Below are positions 1 through 11,870 of a stretch of 64,000 bases of DNA, one piece after another. The stretch is taken from NCBI GenBank assembly GCA_032622095.1, contig CP136064.1:126467605-126531604 (forward strand), in the 5' to 3' direction. The notes beneath the pieces are model-generated. The model ran no database searches. It saw nothing but the letters and a program-made list of their open reading frames with translations, and had not been told where the DNA came from. The DNA comes from Siphonodentalium dalli. Taxonomy: Eukaryota; Mollusca; Scaphopoda; Gadilida; Siphonodentaliidae. The position numbers and the translations under genes were made by a program. Numbering within the stretch: the stretch's first letter is position 1; each line of letters opens with the position of its first letter.

Positions 1-170
1 GGACAAAAAAAGAAGTTTACCTACCTACCGACCCAACATTTTAGGGACCCCGTTAGCGGAAACACAGGTATTTTTTTTTAGGCCTTACCATGCAGAACGA
101 CAAGGAGGACCAGATAGTTACAATCTGCTGCTCGCATGTGTTAAATCATACTTGTCATTTTCTTTTCTAA

Positions 171-725
171 ATGCTGCGACGTGCCGAAGAATTTCATGCA
201 AACATGAAAAAAACACTATTCACCACACCGCATAAGAGAGGTAATGTGAATTTAACATTGGATACCCAGCAAGAAATGGACCATGTCGATGCTCTGAGGG
301 GTTTTCGACCTGGATCAACTTTGGAAAGTAACTTTCCACGGATGTCAGTTATCGATTCATCCAATTCAAAACACCACAATAGATTAGATCTGTTTGGTCC
401 TGATTCAGAAAAGGAGAGTGATGAAAACGTCTCATTTAGGTTTGACAGTGAAGAGAAAGAGAGTTGTGAATACTTGTCGCAAGAGTTATCGAAGACTGAC
501 ATCAAGAATATTGTATCAACCATCCAGATGCTCCTAGGCCAAGATTCCTTTTCAACAAGTCAAGATCAAACAGTATACAATGTGTACAATATAAATACAA
601 TACTACAGTGTCTTGGGGCGAAGGTCATAGCATACAATCAAAGGGCTGATAAAGATGCAGTGGACTATTATCAGGTGATATCAACCAAATCATGTGTTAT
701 GAACCAAATCCTGTCATGTGATTAA
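171..725 (+). CDS. unrecognised 184-aa open exon, possibly a terminal exon
   Basis: I do not recognise this protein. It is the longest open frame in the first 24 kb. It begins at an ATG directly preceded by an in-frame TAA and stops at TAA, and a consensus AATAAA follows about 100 nt later, so it reads as a complete short ORF or a last exon. An upstream exon spliced to the AG at 187-188 is also possible. The N-terminal third is basic (MLRRAEEF, TPHKRG). The middle is acidic and serine-rich (DLFGPDSEKESDEN, SEEKESCEYL). The C-terminal third looks folded, with SKTDIKNIVSTIQMLLG followed by a Q/Y/N-rich stretch (VYNVYNINTILQCLGAKV). There is no signal peptide or membrane segment. The reverse-strand ORF at 194-523 is its shadow. 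Coding quality looks good, but no family can be named. Confidence 0.55.
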   Translation: MLRRAEEFHANMKKTLFTTPHKRGNVNLTLDTQQEMDHVDALRGFRPGSTLESNFPRMSVIDSSNSKHHNRLDLFGPDSEKESDENVSFRFDSEEKESCEYLSQELSKTDIKNIVSTIQMLLGQDSFSTSQDQTVYNVYNINTILQCLGAKVIAYNQRADKDAVDYYQVISTKSCVMNQILSCD

Positions 726-822
726 AACCCTGATAGGACATGTGGTCTGTCCAACATGTGGTCATTATCTCATCCATCTTATTGTATGTGTCTTTACATT
801 AGATCCTATTACTGCTGATGTT

Positions 823-828
823 AATAAA
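823..828 (+). terminator. polyadenylation signal AATAAA
   Basis: A consensus AATAAA lies 97 nt after the stop of the 184-aa ORF, followed by a TG/AT-rich stretch. It is a plausible 3' end for that gene. Confidence 0.45.
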
Positions 829-1735
829 TTATGTTATATAATATCATCAAGCTGATTATGTAACTGCTTTGCCTATATGCATACAAAATATCAGGTTTGT
901 GGTTGGTCACATCAACAAAGTTTACTTGCACCAAGAAAATCTGCTCGAAAACCTATTCTTATTATACTATATTATATACTGAAATCATTGGGATATTAAC
1001 CATTAAATTACTGTTGACATCTCTACAAGTCATATTCGAGTAAGTTCATTGTCAGTACCATGCAGTATACATGTATATATCTATATTGAGCAGAATGTGT
1101 TGTGTTGCATGATGTGACAGTACATCATTTACCTGCAGTTTAAGGCACTGAGACCAGCAGGAATATAAGTCACGGATGTTTTACTGTACACCTTGCAGAG
1201 CTGCTGAATATTAATGAATATGAATTGTTTTGACACTCTCATGATTCCTTAGTCAAGAATATCATATGAAGTTGTAAGCTTGACTTGTACTAATCTGTTT
1301 TGATAATCTAGTGACTTCTTCGAGTGTTTCTATAGTAGCAAGACACACAGGTCTGCATGTTGTTATGAAAAACCAGAATGCTGCCAACAAGTGCAGTACG
1401 CGACTGGGAATCAACACGCAACTCAAAACTCAGTAAATTTTTGTCATAAAAGTGGAAATAAAACCTGCCTGCCAGTAATTTTTGTCATAAATATAAATTT
1501 AAAAAGAAAATCACTAGGGAGTGGCAAAATATGCCTGTGGTAATAGTATGGCAGTATCCTTTCCCCTTACCTGTGCTATCACCATGTCAATGAACTACCA
1601 AGAGTTACAAGGTGATTTAATCAGATGGACAGAATTTCCAAGTCCGGACGGAAGGAATTAATTTCTAAGTAAAGAAATGGCCGTATTTCTGGTAAAATTC
1701 CCGACTGGGTTTGTGAATCCTTTTACGCAGCTCCA
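829..1735. other. intergenic, nothing recognised
   Basis: AT-rich non-coding sequence with stops in all frames. I see no RNA gene, long repeat or inverted repeat here. Confidence 0.5.
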
Positions 1736-1953
1736 TTAGGTTGGAATTTCACAACTGACACCTCAAACTTTCTCATTTGTTGGAAATTTCCAATCTTAAA
1801 AGCATCTTTTGTTGTAAAAAGACCTTTTAGAAATATTTGAAGCCCAATTATCTATGGACCCTAAACACTATGTCAGATTAATCAGTAGGTCCAAGGTAAT
1901 GTTTTAATGACTGATATTTAAATGAGTTTGTTAGAGAGAAAAGTGATAAGTCC
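1736..1953. repeat. dispersed repeat, copy A
   Basis: This segment matches 4429-4657 in the same orientation, with shared words such as TTAGGTTGGAATTTCACAAC, GTTGGAAATTTCCAATCT and AAGCCCAATTATC, and scattered indels. The ends are blurred and no terminal inverted repeat is visible. A short core (CAATTGTTGGAAATTTCC) also appears near 56250. It is an interspersed repeat of unknown class. Confidence 0.65.
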
Positions 1954-2879
1954 ACCAATACCAGTCTGAACATCCCAGTGAGGTTTCGATCTTTGTAACT
2001 GCATACACATGGTTATTATCAATTTGGGCTTTTCCAAGTATCAAAGTTCGATGGGGGACACAAGGGAATCTTATTGCCGGCGTCGCTTAAGCACAAATAT
2101 CAAATATGTGTCTATCAATTTATTTGCACTTAAGCGCAAATCATTTTCGCTTAAGCACAAATACCTAACATTCCCTTACTTCTCTCTGATTGTGAATGAT
2201 TCAGTCCATCTCATAGTAAATTATGATGGGCCCATAGTAATAGCCCCATACAGACTCGAAGTTGAAGAAAAAACATATTTCCATACGTATATCAGCAACT
2301 CTGTCTCTGGTGTCCCAGGAATTGGTGTCGCACTCCCAGAGCTCTAGTATATTTTATTAAAGGGATATCTCCAGCACAGATATATACCATTTCCATGGAC
2401 ATAAAAATGGAATTAGGGGGCTTGCTTCCTTTATACCGTATGGTGTACTTATTGACTTGAAATGGGGGGGGGGAACCCCCATTTTCATATCAGCATCCCG
2501 GTCCCAAAGAATTTGTCTCCATCACAGAGATCAAGTATATTTTATAAATGAGACATATCCTGCACAGATCTATACCAGTGCAGCTAATATATTCTTAATT
2601 AATATCGTTCTAATATATTCTTAATTAATATCGTTCCTCAGTAAAAAGTGGATTCCACTGTGTACATAGTTCACGAAAAACCCACCCAGCTCTATGTTGC
2701 ATGAAATATGTCACTTTGTTGAGTCGAGTTTGATTGGCATCCTTTACAATCATGAAATTTCTGATGGATAATCAATTCAATGTCGGCTCACAAGTCAGAC
2801 AAATCATGCAATCTTGAGTGTCACACCCCCCTATTGTGAAATATATTATTACGGAACAAATAATAAATAAATATATATA
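1954..2879. other. intergenic with a short tandem duplication
   Basis: No gene is supported. A perfect two-copy tandem repeat of 26 bp (unit starting CTAATATATTCTTAATTAAT) lies at 2584-2635. The 112-codon open frame at 2009-2347 lacks a family match or codon signal and contains simple repetition of CGCTTAAGCACAAAT, so I do not call it a gene. Confidence 0.5.
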
Positions 2880-3660
2880 CTAGTCACTGAGTTGTTTTTT
2901 CAATGGTATAAAGTTCTCAGTCAGAACATTAACACGTTCCCATAGTTTTAACTGGTTGAAAAATGACATCCATGGTAGCCAGAGTATAAATTTATGACAT
3001 GATCTAACACTTGGCAACCCATTCCTATATTCTATAAGAAATATATTCAGCAGATTCTGCAAATCATGCAATTCTTGTATTATAGTCCCCGAGAAGCGTT
3101 CATAAATTTCATCTACCGTTTCCTGAGACTCTATCATGCCTTCGATTCCCGAAACAAGTGAAGCAAGGGTATTTAATTTTGAGTTCGACGACAAGAAATT
3201 TTCTGGTAAAGGCTTCTTTAATTTTGAAGGTATTCTACAGTTAGACACGTTCAAGTCAGCTGATACAACTATTGTTTGTTGTTGGATAACAGGATTGAAC
3301 TCAACTGTGATGCCCACGAAACTATAATCGGGAGTTTTAGAGCCATGGCTATAATAGCCTTGCAGTCGGTGCTTGATAATCAGTGATGATTGAGTAGTAC
3401 CGGTAACCCGAAAGTCAGTGAACCTGACAAATTCCTTGTGCGGTACACATAAATAGCTAACCACTTTATACTAACTGATACATAGTTATCATTTTTAGGA
3501 TTTAGCCTCCCATTTAAAAAGCTAAATTTTGATTCATTTAGAAACTCCAAAAAGGCTTTTCCATATTGATTGACAGTAGAATCAATGCTAACTCTTTGTG
3601 TTATTCTATCATAATCAGTGTTAAAGTCAGCTAAGTCACCAATGCGTGCTTTTAAATCGC
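2880..3660 (-). pseudogene. LINE-type (EEP) endonuclease fragment
   Basis: Reading the reverse strand from about 3655, one frame gives ARIGDLADFNTDYDRI, then IDSTVNQYGKAFLEFLNES and KFSFLNGRLNPKNDNYVSVS. Near 3462 the match moves to another frame, which continues SYLCVPHKEFVRFTDF and then KTPDYSFVGITVEFNPV to a stop at 2880. The order of motifs (ID..N..G..F..FL, LNGR, S/TS, VDY-like, then PDHS-like) is the C-terminal half of the exonuclease-endonuclease-phosphatase fold used by non-LTR retrotransposons. In that family the last motif carries the catalytic Asp-His; here it reads PDYS, so the histidine is lost. One frameshift, loss of the N-terminal catalytic half and no reverse transcriptase nearby mark it as a dead fragment. 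Family assignment is from motif pattern only. Confidence 0.6.
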
Positions 3661-4428
3661 CACATATTTATTTATTTTCGTTTGTATTTAACAGTTAGTT
3701 CAAACAATATTTATTTCAACCCGAATGATAAATATATAATTTATTCAATTTAATTTGATCAATTCATCTAATGATCAATCAGGCAACTCATGTCGTTGAC
3801 AGTAAAAATGTTTCCCACAAAACATTTTGATCTGCATCAGAGAGTGAATGAGCTCTTAAGACATCAATGGAAGCTTCTGACGACAAGTATCATTGTTTCA
3901 TTGCGATCGAAAAACTGTTGAAAAACTGACTTAAAAAAATAATGGTATCTGTGAATGTTTCACTAATTTAACAGAGATAAAAGCACGGCGGTCGCTTCCA
4001 GTGGAAATACCCATACTATAAGTAGATGTATACGTATCTCCCATTGAAAACACCTGGTGCTTTGGAAAGTAAACATAACTCACACCACAACAACAGCAAC
4101 AATGGCTACCTCCGTAGGCCAGCACGTTGTTGTGGCTATCTATTTGGACTAATGTGTCCACTGCAAAAGAAACAAGACAGTCAATGACTGTGGGGTCACT
4201 CACCAGACTGCAAAGACTGATAAGACTGGGACTCTGGAGACCAAAACAGTCAGCACTTTTCATAATCACTTTAAAAGAAGTAGATTTAAACAGGATATGT
4301 GGCTAGAGAGACTGTAAGTATGTAGATTGGTGAAAATCCACCTTGAAATTGCCAACTGTACAGTACTGATCACCCCCCTCCTCCAGCTCAACAAGTCCCC
4401 TCCTGACCGGGCACCAGATTCCCAAGTC
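3661..4428. other. intergenic, weak open frame only
   Basis: AT-rich at 3661-3760. A 112-codon reverse-strand frame (3931-4269) contains a run of five cysteines that comes from a CAACAACAGCAACA tract. It has no recognisable domain, and I do not call it. Confidence 0.45.
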
Positions 4429-4657
4429 TTAGGTTGGAATTTCACAACCGACACCTCAAACTTTCTCAATTGTTGGAAATTTCCAATCTCACAAGCGCCT
4501 TTTTCTAAAACCATTTAGACATGTTTAAAGCCCAATTATCCATGGACCCAAAACACAATACATGTATGTCAGACCAATCAGTCAGGTGGTTCCAAGGTAG
4601 ATGTTTTATGGATTTGGTATTTCAATGATTTTATTAGACACAAAAGTGTTAACTCCC
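4429..4657. repeat. dispersed repeat, copy B
   Basis: Second copy of the repeat at 1736-1953, in the same orientation. It runs directly into the tandem interspersed repeat that starts at about 4660. Open frames on both strands here (4266-4518) come from the repeat and are not genes. Confidence 0.65.
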
Positions 4658-4659
4658 CA

Positions 4660-5140
4660 TAGCCTGCCATTTCTTGGCAGGTTGACCTCATTGTAACAAA
4701 TATGAATCTCAGTCACTAAAGGATCCTCCCGATTCCTCTTTACTATATGTAAGCTAAATAGTCCAAACTCTATTGAGAAGACATTTTAAGAATTACTATA
4801 GAGACATATAGTTATGTCCCTGGTCCCACCCTATAACCTGAATAAATTAGAATCCCAGACACCAAAGAACCCTTCATACATATCATAAATATCAGTAAAA
4901 TAGACCTGATGGTCCTTGTGAAGGAAGCATATTAAGAGGGAAACTGTCCTTCGCTTGGCCCCTATTTGACCAGGTGACCCCATTTAAAAAAATCTGAATT
5001 GCAGTCAAGAACATTCCATTCTATATAAGCCAAATAGTTCTTGCAAACATATTTTAAGAATTACTATGCAGTGAAATAGTTAAGTCTCTGGCTCTGCCCT
5101 TATTTGACTTTGTGATCCCATTTTCACAAATCTGATACTT
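4660..5140. repeat. tandem interspersed repeat, left part (units of about 140-155 bp)
   Basis: Diverged head-to-tail units share phrases such as TGACCTCATTTGAACAAAT, AGTTATGTCCCTGGTCCCAC and AAGAATTACTAT (seen at about 4788 and 5056, with a degraded unit between). The same units resume at 6345, so the sequence at 5141-6344 appears to interrupt one array. I associate this repeat type with marine mollusc genomes. Confidence 0.65.
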
Positions 5141-5857
5141 AGATTTAAGTTTCCCAGTTGAAGTTGGTGATATTCACCCATTGGGCACCTCATTTATGAA
5201 TTTTATCTTCAGCAAATTAGGGGATATAGAAACTTCCTAGAAGGGAAATTTAACAAACAACAATGTAAATTTGATACTATAGATACTTCCCAGAAGATGA
5301 GGCCTAAGCAGAATGAGGTATCCAGAGGGTGAATTTGGTGATGCTAGCCCAGTGTGCGGGATAGCATCACAAAAAGCGTGTCTGTTCCTACATTGTGCAT
5401 GCCTGGCCTCAAGCAACACAATGTATTATACAATCAAGCCTTGAAATAGTGTGAAAGTGTGTCTGTCATTTGCAGAATGAGGTCCCCAGAGGGTGAATTT
5501 AGTGATGCTATCCCGCACAGCAGGCTAGCATCACTAAATTCACCCTCTGGGGACCTCATTCTGCTAGGGCCCCCAACTGCTATGGCAGACCTAGGATAAG
5601 ATTGAAGTTCCCCAGTTGAAGTTGGTGATGTTCACCCATTGGGCACCTCAATTATGAATTTATCTTCTGCAAATTAGGGGATATAGAAACATCCTAGAAT
5701 GGAAATGTAACTAACAACAATGTTAATTTGATACTATAGATACTTCCCAGAAGATGAGGCCTAAGCAGAATGAGGTCTCCAGAGGGTGAATTTGGTGATG
5801 CTAGGCCGCTGTGTGGGATAGCATCACTAAATTCACCCTCTGGGGACCTCATTCTGC
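5141..5857. mobile_element. hairpin MITE family within two 230-260-bp direct repeats
   Basis: Two direct copies lie at 5141-5372 and 5599-5857. They share TTGAAGTTGGTGAT, CACCCATTGGGCACCTCA and TACTATAGATACTTCCCAGA. Each ends in a palindromic module with arms GCAGAATGAGGTCCCCAGAG and its reverse complement. A third, cleaner hairpin of 93 bp lies between them at 5472-5564, and the 5765-5857 module is also 93 bp. The same module recurs at 19383-19586 (two degraded copies), 31019-31095 and 31501-31532 (half). No coding capacity. This is a foldback or MITE-like family using the hairpin as a mobile or end module. Target-site duplications are not clear. Confidence 0.7.
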
Positions 5858-6159
5858 AAATGACATTAGTCCTGATATGAACAATACATGAGAGATTGGG
5901 AATTAATGACTTCTAGCAGATCTGCAGGAATGTTTATAAACATATCAAGATTGACATGATTGTGTCGGCATACCCAGCATATATACAGTTACAGCCAAAG
6001 TAAATGCTCCTTATTAATGATTCTGTCAAGAATTTGAGTAAATTTTATTGTTGAGACCAGGCCAGGGTGGCAGAAGCAGTGCATTTGAGTGAAGGACCAG
6101 AGGCCACAACCTACAGAAATGTAATGGCATTAGTTTTTCAATTTTCAAAAAATGTTAAA

Positions 6160-6330
6160 CAATATATATATATAATTGACCATGGAGTTAAATACAATTT
6201 TTTTTTTTTTTTTTTTTAAATATTTTTATAATAAAAAAAAACAATTCCACAGTTTTTTTTTAATATTCTTTTATTTTTTAATATATCATTTCTTTTCTAT
6301 TCTTTTATTTTTTGGTTAAAGAGTTTAATC
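6160..6330. repeat. A/T low-complexity tract
   Basis: Poly-T and poly-A runs with TATATATA, of no coding value. It lies between the MITE cluster and the resumed tandem repeat. Confidence 0.8.
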
Positions 6331-6344
6331 TGAATATTTTTTTC

Positions 6345-6880
6345 TGAGTTATGTCCCTGGCCCCACCCACATTTGACCCAGTGACCTCATTTGAACAAAT
6401 CTGAACCCCAGTCAACCAATGATCCTTCATACCAAATATGAACCCATTTGGCCTGATGGTATGTGAGAAGATGTTTAAAAGAATTACTATGGAGGAAAAG
6501 AGTTATGGCCCTGGTTTCTCAACTAATCAACCTGATGACCTCATTTGAACAATCTGAATGTGAGTGACCTAGGGAACATCCACACCAAATATGAACCCAT
6601 TAGGCCTTATGGTTCTGGAAAAGAATTCGTTCTAAGAATTACTATCAAGGAATAGAGTCGTGGCCCTGCTTTCGCAACTATCTGACCCAGTGACCTCATT
6701 TGAACAAATCTGAATGAGAGTCACCTAGGAAACATCCACACCAAATATGAACCAATTCGGTCCAATGGAACTTCAGAAGAAGATGTTCAAAGAATTGTTG
6801 ACGGATGGACAGACGGACGGATGGACGACGGACGAAGAATGATGACTATAGCTACACTGGAGACTTTGTCTCAGGTGAGC
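6345..6880. repeat. tandem interspersed repeat, right part (about 155-bp units) with GACGGACG end
   Basis: Three units can be aligned by AAGAATTACTAT at about 6478 and 6633 and AAGAATTGTTGACGG at about 6790, a period of 155-157 bp. Each unit carries GACCTCATTTGAACAAATCT and CACACCAAATATGAACC. The array ends in GACGGATGGACAGACGGACG, then ATGACTATAGCTACACTGGA and CAGGTGAGCTAAAAA, which is the defined end of the element. It is the continuation of 4660-5140. Confidence 0.75.
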
Positions 6881-6996
6881 TAAAAAGATATCGGATAGAT
6901 AGACGATGCCAAAATTGAAGAACTCTTCTTTTTAATCCACCCGGATAAGACTGACTTCAGTAAGGTTAAAGTGAGGTGCCATACATCGGGGGAGCT

Positions 6997-8652
6997 CATA
7001 AAAGCCGAACACAACCGAACATAACCGAACATAACCGAACACAAGTCCAAATAATAGGAAAATTCATGAATAAAGTTCATAGGCATGTGTATTCATGTTC
7101 ACACTATACATATACGAAGTTTGGTGGAGTTTGGGCCAATAATAAGTGTTTTAATCGATATTTTGTAAGACGCGTTTAGTGTTCGGCATAGAAAACCCGA
7201 ACACAAGCTAGCTTATGTTCGACACTCATGCAGTCACCGGTAATTAATTAACACATAGAATGATGTGACATTAGCTGCCGTTTGAGATATATAACTCTAT
7301 ATAGAGTCTACTAAATATACGAACACCTTGTAAACTTCAGACATATGTATTCACGTTCAACCTATTACTATACGAAGTTTGGTGGAGTTTGCTTCAATAA
7401 TGAGTGTTTTGTTAGATGTTTTGTATAACGCGTTTGTGTTCGGCATAGAAAAGCAGAACACAAACTTCTGTCTCGTGGATTAGTTTATCCGCTGATAGGT
7501 GATAAGTAATATCTGCCAGATGGGATTTGGCAGGCTTTATTCGGGAGAAAAACGTATTGTTGTCCATTTTCGTCCGCATTCTCACTAAAATGTTACCCCC
7601 ACCCCGTTATTATTACAAGTACATTCGTACAATATGGTTGTTTAGATGGATCATACTGGACAAATATCAGCACGCCCCGAATAAAGAGCGTTTCGTATTG
7701 TATCTTTTTAAAAGTCTGATATGCTGTGATATGCAGAAATTTAAGATCTTATTTTATTTTCAAATATGTCTCTGATATGACAGGAATGTGATATGAAAGG
7801 AATAAAGATTATTTATTTTGCGCTCAAGATACTTTTTGATGTTTGCTAGGGTTGATTGATCTAGTTTTGCATGTCTTTACTCTTTTAGTCTGACATGGCT
7901 TCTTGGCAATAGCCCCGTTTTGCGGTATCGTCAAACGTTAAAAACTTTGAGTTGTAATCTTTCCATGAAGTTACATAAATATTTATTTTTGTAATTATTA
8001 TTATTCTCGTCACGTTTTGGGAGAGGACTTAATTACAAAAAAGCCACACCAGGCTTATTGTCTCATCCCTTTCCAATCACCCATAATCACCCATTAGCAT
8101 TTTTGTAAAATATTCATCTTCTTTTGTATTGTGTATAAATATTGTTTACACCAAGTTTTGCTTCATGTGACGAGTGCATAAGGTATGTGTACTAGCGGGA
8201 AAACTTGTTTGTCACTCGACGTTTTTACAATCGTTGTCTTTCACGACGGGGCCTATCAAAAGCATGTTGTTTCTATAATAGTAGGCGCCATCAAACACTG
8301 AAACTATTTGTCAAAACACTAAACTACAATAGGTGAGAGACCGCCATCAACAACAATTAAAGCCTTTCGGATTAGTGACCATGTCAGATATTAATTATCA
8401 CCTAGCTAGACAGCCGTTAGACTAATCCACGACAAAATGATAACTTGTGTTCGGCTTTTCTATGCCGAACACAAAACGCGTTTTACAAAATATCGAATAA
8501 AACACTTATTATTTTCCCGAACTCCACCAAACTTCGTATAGTAATAGTGTGAACATGAATACACATGCCTATGAACTTTATTCGTGATATTTCCCATTAT
8601 TTGGACTTGTGTTCGGTTATGTTCGGTTGTGTTCGGTTGTGTTCGGCTTTTA
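6997..8652. mobile_element. 1.66-kb element with ~210-bp terminal inverted repeats
   Basis: The arms 6997-7207 and 8444-8652 are reverse complements of each other over roughly 210 bp. Their outer ends hold a short tandem of CCGAACATAA-like units, and the inner ends have a hairpin built from GTGTTCGGCATAGAAAA and CCGAACACAA. A third, more diverged copy of the arm lies at 7330-7522, in the same orientation as the left arm. It continues the match to 8362-8443 (CGTGGATTAG, AGGTGATAA, TAATATCTG). No transposase is visible inside. The open frames at 6976-7179 and 8460-8666 are simply the arm sequence. It is a non-autonomous foldback-like DNA element, probably two nested or tandem insertions. Confidence 0.7.
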
Positions 8653-8689
8653 TACGTACCGTACATGGGCTGAGTCAGTGTCGTTTGAC

Positions 8690-9070
8690 ATAAATGTTGA
8701 AATGAAAGTTAAGGAGTTGTCAGCATTCAACATAAACCATAACAAGTTTGTTTGCGGTGATAGAGAGATCGTGGAAAAACAGATCGAATATGATACTATG
8801 GAAATCACCACACAGCGGAATGCATTTGATATTCTTATGAAGAAAGAAATATATATCATTTTTAACTTTGAATCTGAATTTCTTGTTTCTCAGTATATAC
8901 CATGGGTAGACCACCTCGAGACTAAGAAGTCCATAATGTGGGCTCATATAAAGTATTATACACGTATTGTCAATAATATAGAAAAATTTAAATATTTAAT
9001 GAAAAGTGTTTTTGCCTGCCTACCGTCCCTATTTTTTTCCATTTTCTTTTTAGGTCTTAGCAAAATGTAC
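8690..9070 (+). CDS. unrecognised coding-like frame, possible exon
   Basis: A frame stays open from the edge of the inverted repeat to a TAA at about 9073. It reads VEMKVKELSAFNINHNKFV, CGDREIVEKQIEYDTM, EITTQRNAFDILMKKE and YIIFNFESEFLVSQYIPW, which looks like protein with mixed charge and no low complexity. It has no convincing start of its own, because the nominal start lies inside the repeat arm. I recognise no family. A reverse-strand exon candidate abuts it at 9075-9135, so at most one of the two may be real. It could equally be a stranded fragment of a host or element gene. Confidence 0.3.
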
Positions 9071-9074
9071 TAAC

Positions 9075-9135
9075 CTTTCTTTCCACAATCTCGAATTTCT
9101 AAGATGTCTTCTATGGACTGATCAGGAGCTTCATT
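9075..9135 (-). CDS. candidate 61-nt internal exon
   Basis: On the reverse strand a pyrimidine-rich acceptor (CTCTTAAATTACAG) is followed by an open 61-nt segment encoding NEAPDQSIEDILEIRDCGKK, then a donor AAAG/GTTAGTA. Both splice sites match consensus well, and only phase 0 stays open, giving an exon that ends in phase 1. I could not find its neighbours on this strand, so the parent gene is unknown. It may be an isolated relic. Confidence 0.3.
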
Positions 9136-11577
9136 CTGTAATTTAAGAGAGCAAAATCACCAAAAATCCAAATAACATGAATAAATAAAGACTGGTCACA
9201 ATGGAATCAAATAAATGTGAAGGAAGCGGGCTTCGCCGACTCAGAAATTGACATATAACAGGGTCAGAAATAAGGTCTCCTTATTTCTATGACGGAGCTG
9301 ATTTGACTTTGACAGGGCTGATTTCCTCAATTTTGGGAATTGACGAAGAATATCCTTTCAGAATATATAACTGTTGTAGATCTACATATATACTTCATAC
9401 CTGTCAGTTTATACAAGGTTCTATCATGACTTTTGCAATGTTTTATAGTGGCATTCACAAAAACCCAACGGGGCCTGAGAAAAAGCCCCCTTTACTTGGG
9501 AGATAGGGCTGATTACAGGGAACCCTGGACCCTGGGGAAGAAAAGTTCTGAGAGAAAGTGAAGCCAGGAAGAATGTCTAACCAGTGGTCCAGTACACTCA
9601 AAATATTAAGATAAATGATGCAAAAGTAATTCTAACCCCTGTGCCACTGATAGTAGAGTGCAATGCAAGCATTAATTGGTGCACACGGAAGTTTCAGACA
9701 CTCAGTAGCGTGTCCGACGGCAACCTTCAATCAATTCCGGCCTTTGAAGTTTTCTCTGATCTTCCGACAAAAGCATGTGGGCAGTCACTGTGTATCCAGG
9801 CAGGATAGTTCAAAGCAATGACGTCACTGAATCAGTGAATCTGTCATCTGATTGACACCCCTCAGACTCGGTATTATTTCGTGTTGAAATTTGAAAAGTG
9901 AACACGGCTATCGATAATTAGTGTCCGCGATCATGATACTGACGAATAGTTCAAATACTGAATAGGACTGTGAGTCTGTGATCTAACTGACCTTTCTTTT
10001 AGTTATTACAACAGGAGTTTGTGAGAATGATAATAAATAAAAATAATAATAAATAAGTAATAATAAATAAATAATAAAACACTAGGAATAAAATAGGGGA
10101 TAGTGATTTGACCTACAAATTGTAGCGACAACACAAGTTTTTGAAAAAAATCAAGTGGTGATCAAATTTTCAATGTTTTTCATAACCAAAGACATCTACC
10201 ATCATATAGAAAGCAACAAAAAAAAATTCCTATGAATATTTTTTTTTTGCCATTTTTTTTTAATGCGGACTTCGGAAAAAAAATAATCTGTCAACTCATT
10301 ATGTCACCCAGAAGTTGCCAAATAATGTCTGTAGACACTGCTAATGTGCTTTCCACTCTTAATTCAGTGTAGTTATATGTCTCCTACATTAGTCTGTTGT
10401 TCGTGGTGGTGTATTAATTAAGGGACAAAAAGCTTGTAAGATCAATTGTCTTTTTTCAGTTATGATATGTGAAGATTGTATGTTATATATTTGGTTTCCA
10501 GCAATAACACTAATAAATGTAGAATGATTTGTTGAAAACTTGTATATGCATGAGAAATCATCAGCACATGTGGTTAAATTTAACCCGGAGGTTGATTGAC
10601 ATGGAGACAACAACGAAGACAATCGCCAGGTATATAAAGTAACAGATCTTGGGCAAGACCAATGGTTAATTTTTATTACAGAATACAAAACTATCCTGTA
10701 ATGCAACTTCATGTGCCCAAGCATCCAGACTACAATAAATAAAACTGGCGTCGGATGAATACATTATAAGGTGATCTTGAGAAGTTGAGTTGTACAGTTC
10801 CAGTCGTATAGAAGGACATGATAGACTCCAGTTATTATCGCATAACCATTTTTACATGTACTGAATGGAAGTTCCCACTCAGTTATAAAAGTGCATTGGA
10901 ATGGTCTATAATCATTTGGTGGGTTTTCAGGAAAATATAAGCAGACAACAGATGCAAGTATAACACAAATTAAAGTACATTTTAGGGAAGTGTTCAGATA
11001 ATAAGTTCAACAATTACAAGCTATCGTTTGATTTGTTAAACTTGAATATTATCTGAGCATTCCCTTATGGGTCACTACTCATCAATGAGTATTTGCTAGA
11101 ATAGTTTTAAGAAAATACCACATACTTTCTTTTCATAAATGAAAATTGACTAACATTTGAGTTAGATGTGTTATTTGTTTCGATAAAAAAGGGACTACTC
11201 CTGCCGAACAATCAACATTGAATTTGATGTTGATATCGGTATATGTGGAGGGGGGTCCTGGTAACTAATCACATGGTACAGTTAACCTAAATAAAGTTGA
11301 TGTGTATCTTGTACCTAAATCATAGAATACATGTAGTACCTCAATCTTGGTCTTTCTTTGACCCGCAGATTTACATGAACAGGCTCAAACAATGTAAACA
11401 ATGATTTCATATTATCACCCGTACAGAAACTTCACGTATGATTTGGGTAGAAACACGTTAGAGCACCTTAGAATTATGTTAGTTTTATGTCCTAATTGGC
11501 TGGGCTAACTTAGATCGTGTATGAAAGCAGATCGCTCATTTCAATGCAGCAACTTTGAACCGGCTGTCGACGTAAAC
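9136..11577. other. intergenic, AAT-rich microsatellite inside
   Basis: A run of AATAA/AATAAT units occupies about 10026-10079. A short segment at 10858-10935 (GAATGGTCTATAATCATTTG) resembles 32461-32530 and is probably a dispersed repeat. The open frames at 9584-9808 and 10389-10724 have no recognisable domain or supporting signals. I see no gene. Confidence 0.5.
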
Positions 11578-11870
11578 CACGTTAGAATTATGTTAGAAAT
11601 CTGTCCTTTATTCTTTTCACCAACTCCTACTTATAAGATTTAGCGGAATTCTCTAAGTCCGGCTTTCTAACGTCAGTGCACGTTAGAATTATGTTAGAAA
11701 TCTGTCCTTTATACTTTTGATCAAGTCCTGTTTTATAAAATTTAGCGGAATTTTCTAAGTCAGACTTCTAACATCAGTGCACGTTAGAATTATGTTAGAA
11801 ATCTGTCCTTATACTATTTACAGATCTACTTCTCCTTTTTTTAATTAGCGGAATTTTCTAAGTCCAACTA
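11578..11870. repeat. three-copy tandem repeat, 101-bp period
   Basis: Units start with CACGTTAGAATTATGTTAGA at 11578, 11679 and 11780, spaced exactly 101 bp apart twice. Each also contains TTAGCGGAATT.TCTAAGTC near its end. A decayed earlier unit is visible at about 11455 (ACGTTAGAGC, GAATTATGTTAG). The unit begins with CACGTTAGAA and ends with TTCTAACRTCAGTG, an internal inverted relation. Confidence 0.85.

Noticed and set aside
2009-2347. 112-codon ORF as a gene
   Set aside because: It includes simple repeats of CGCTTAAGCACAAAT, has no polyadenylation or splice support, and no family features.
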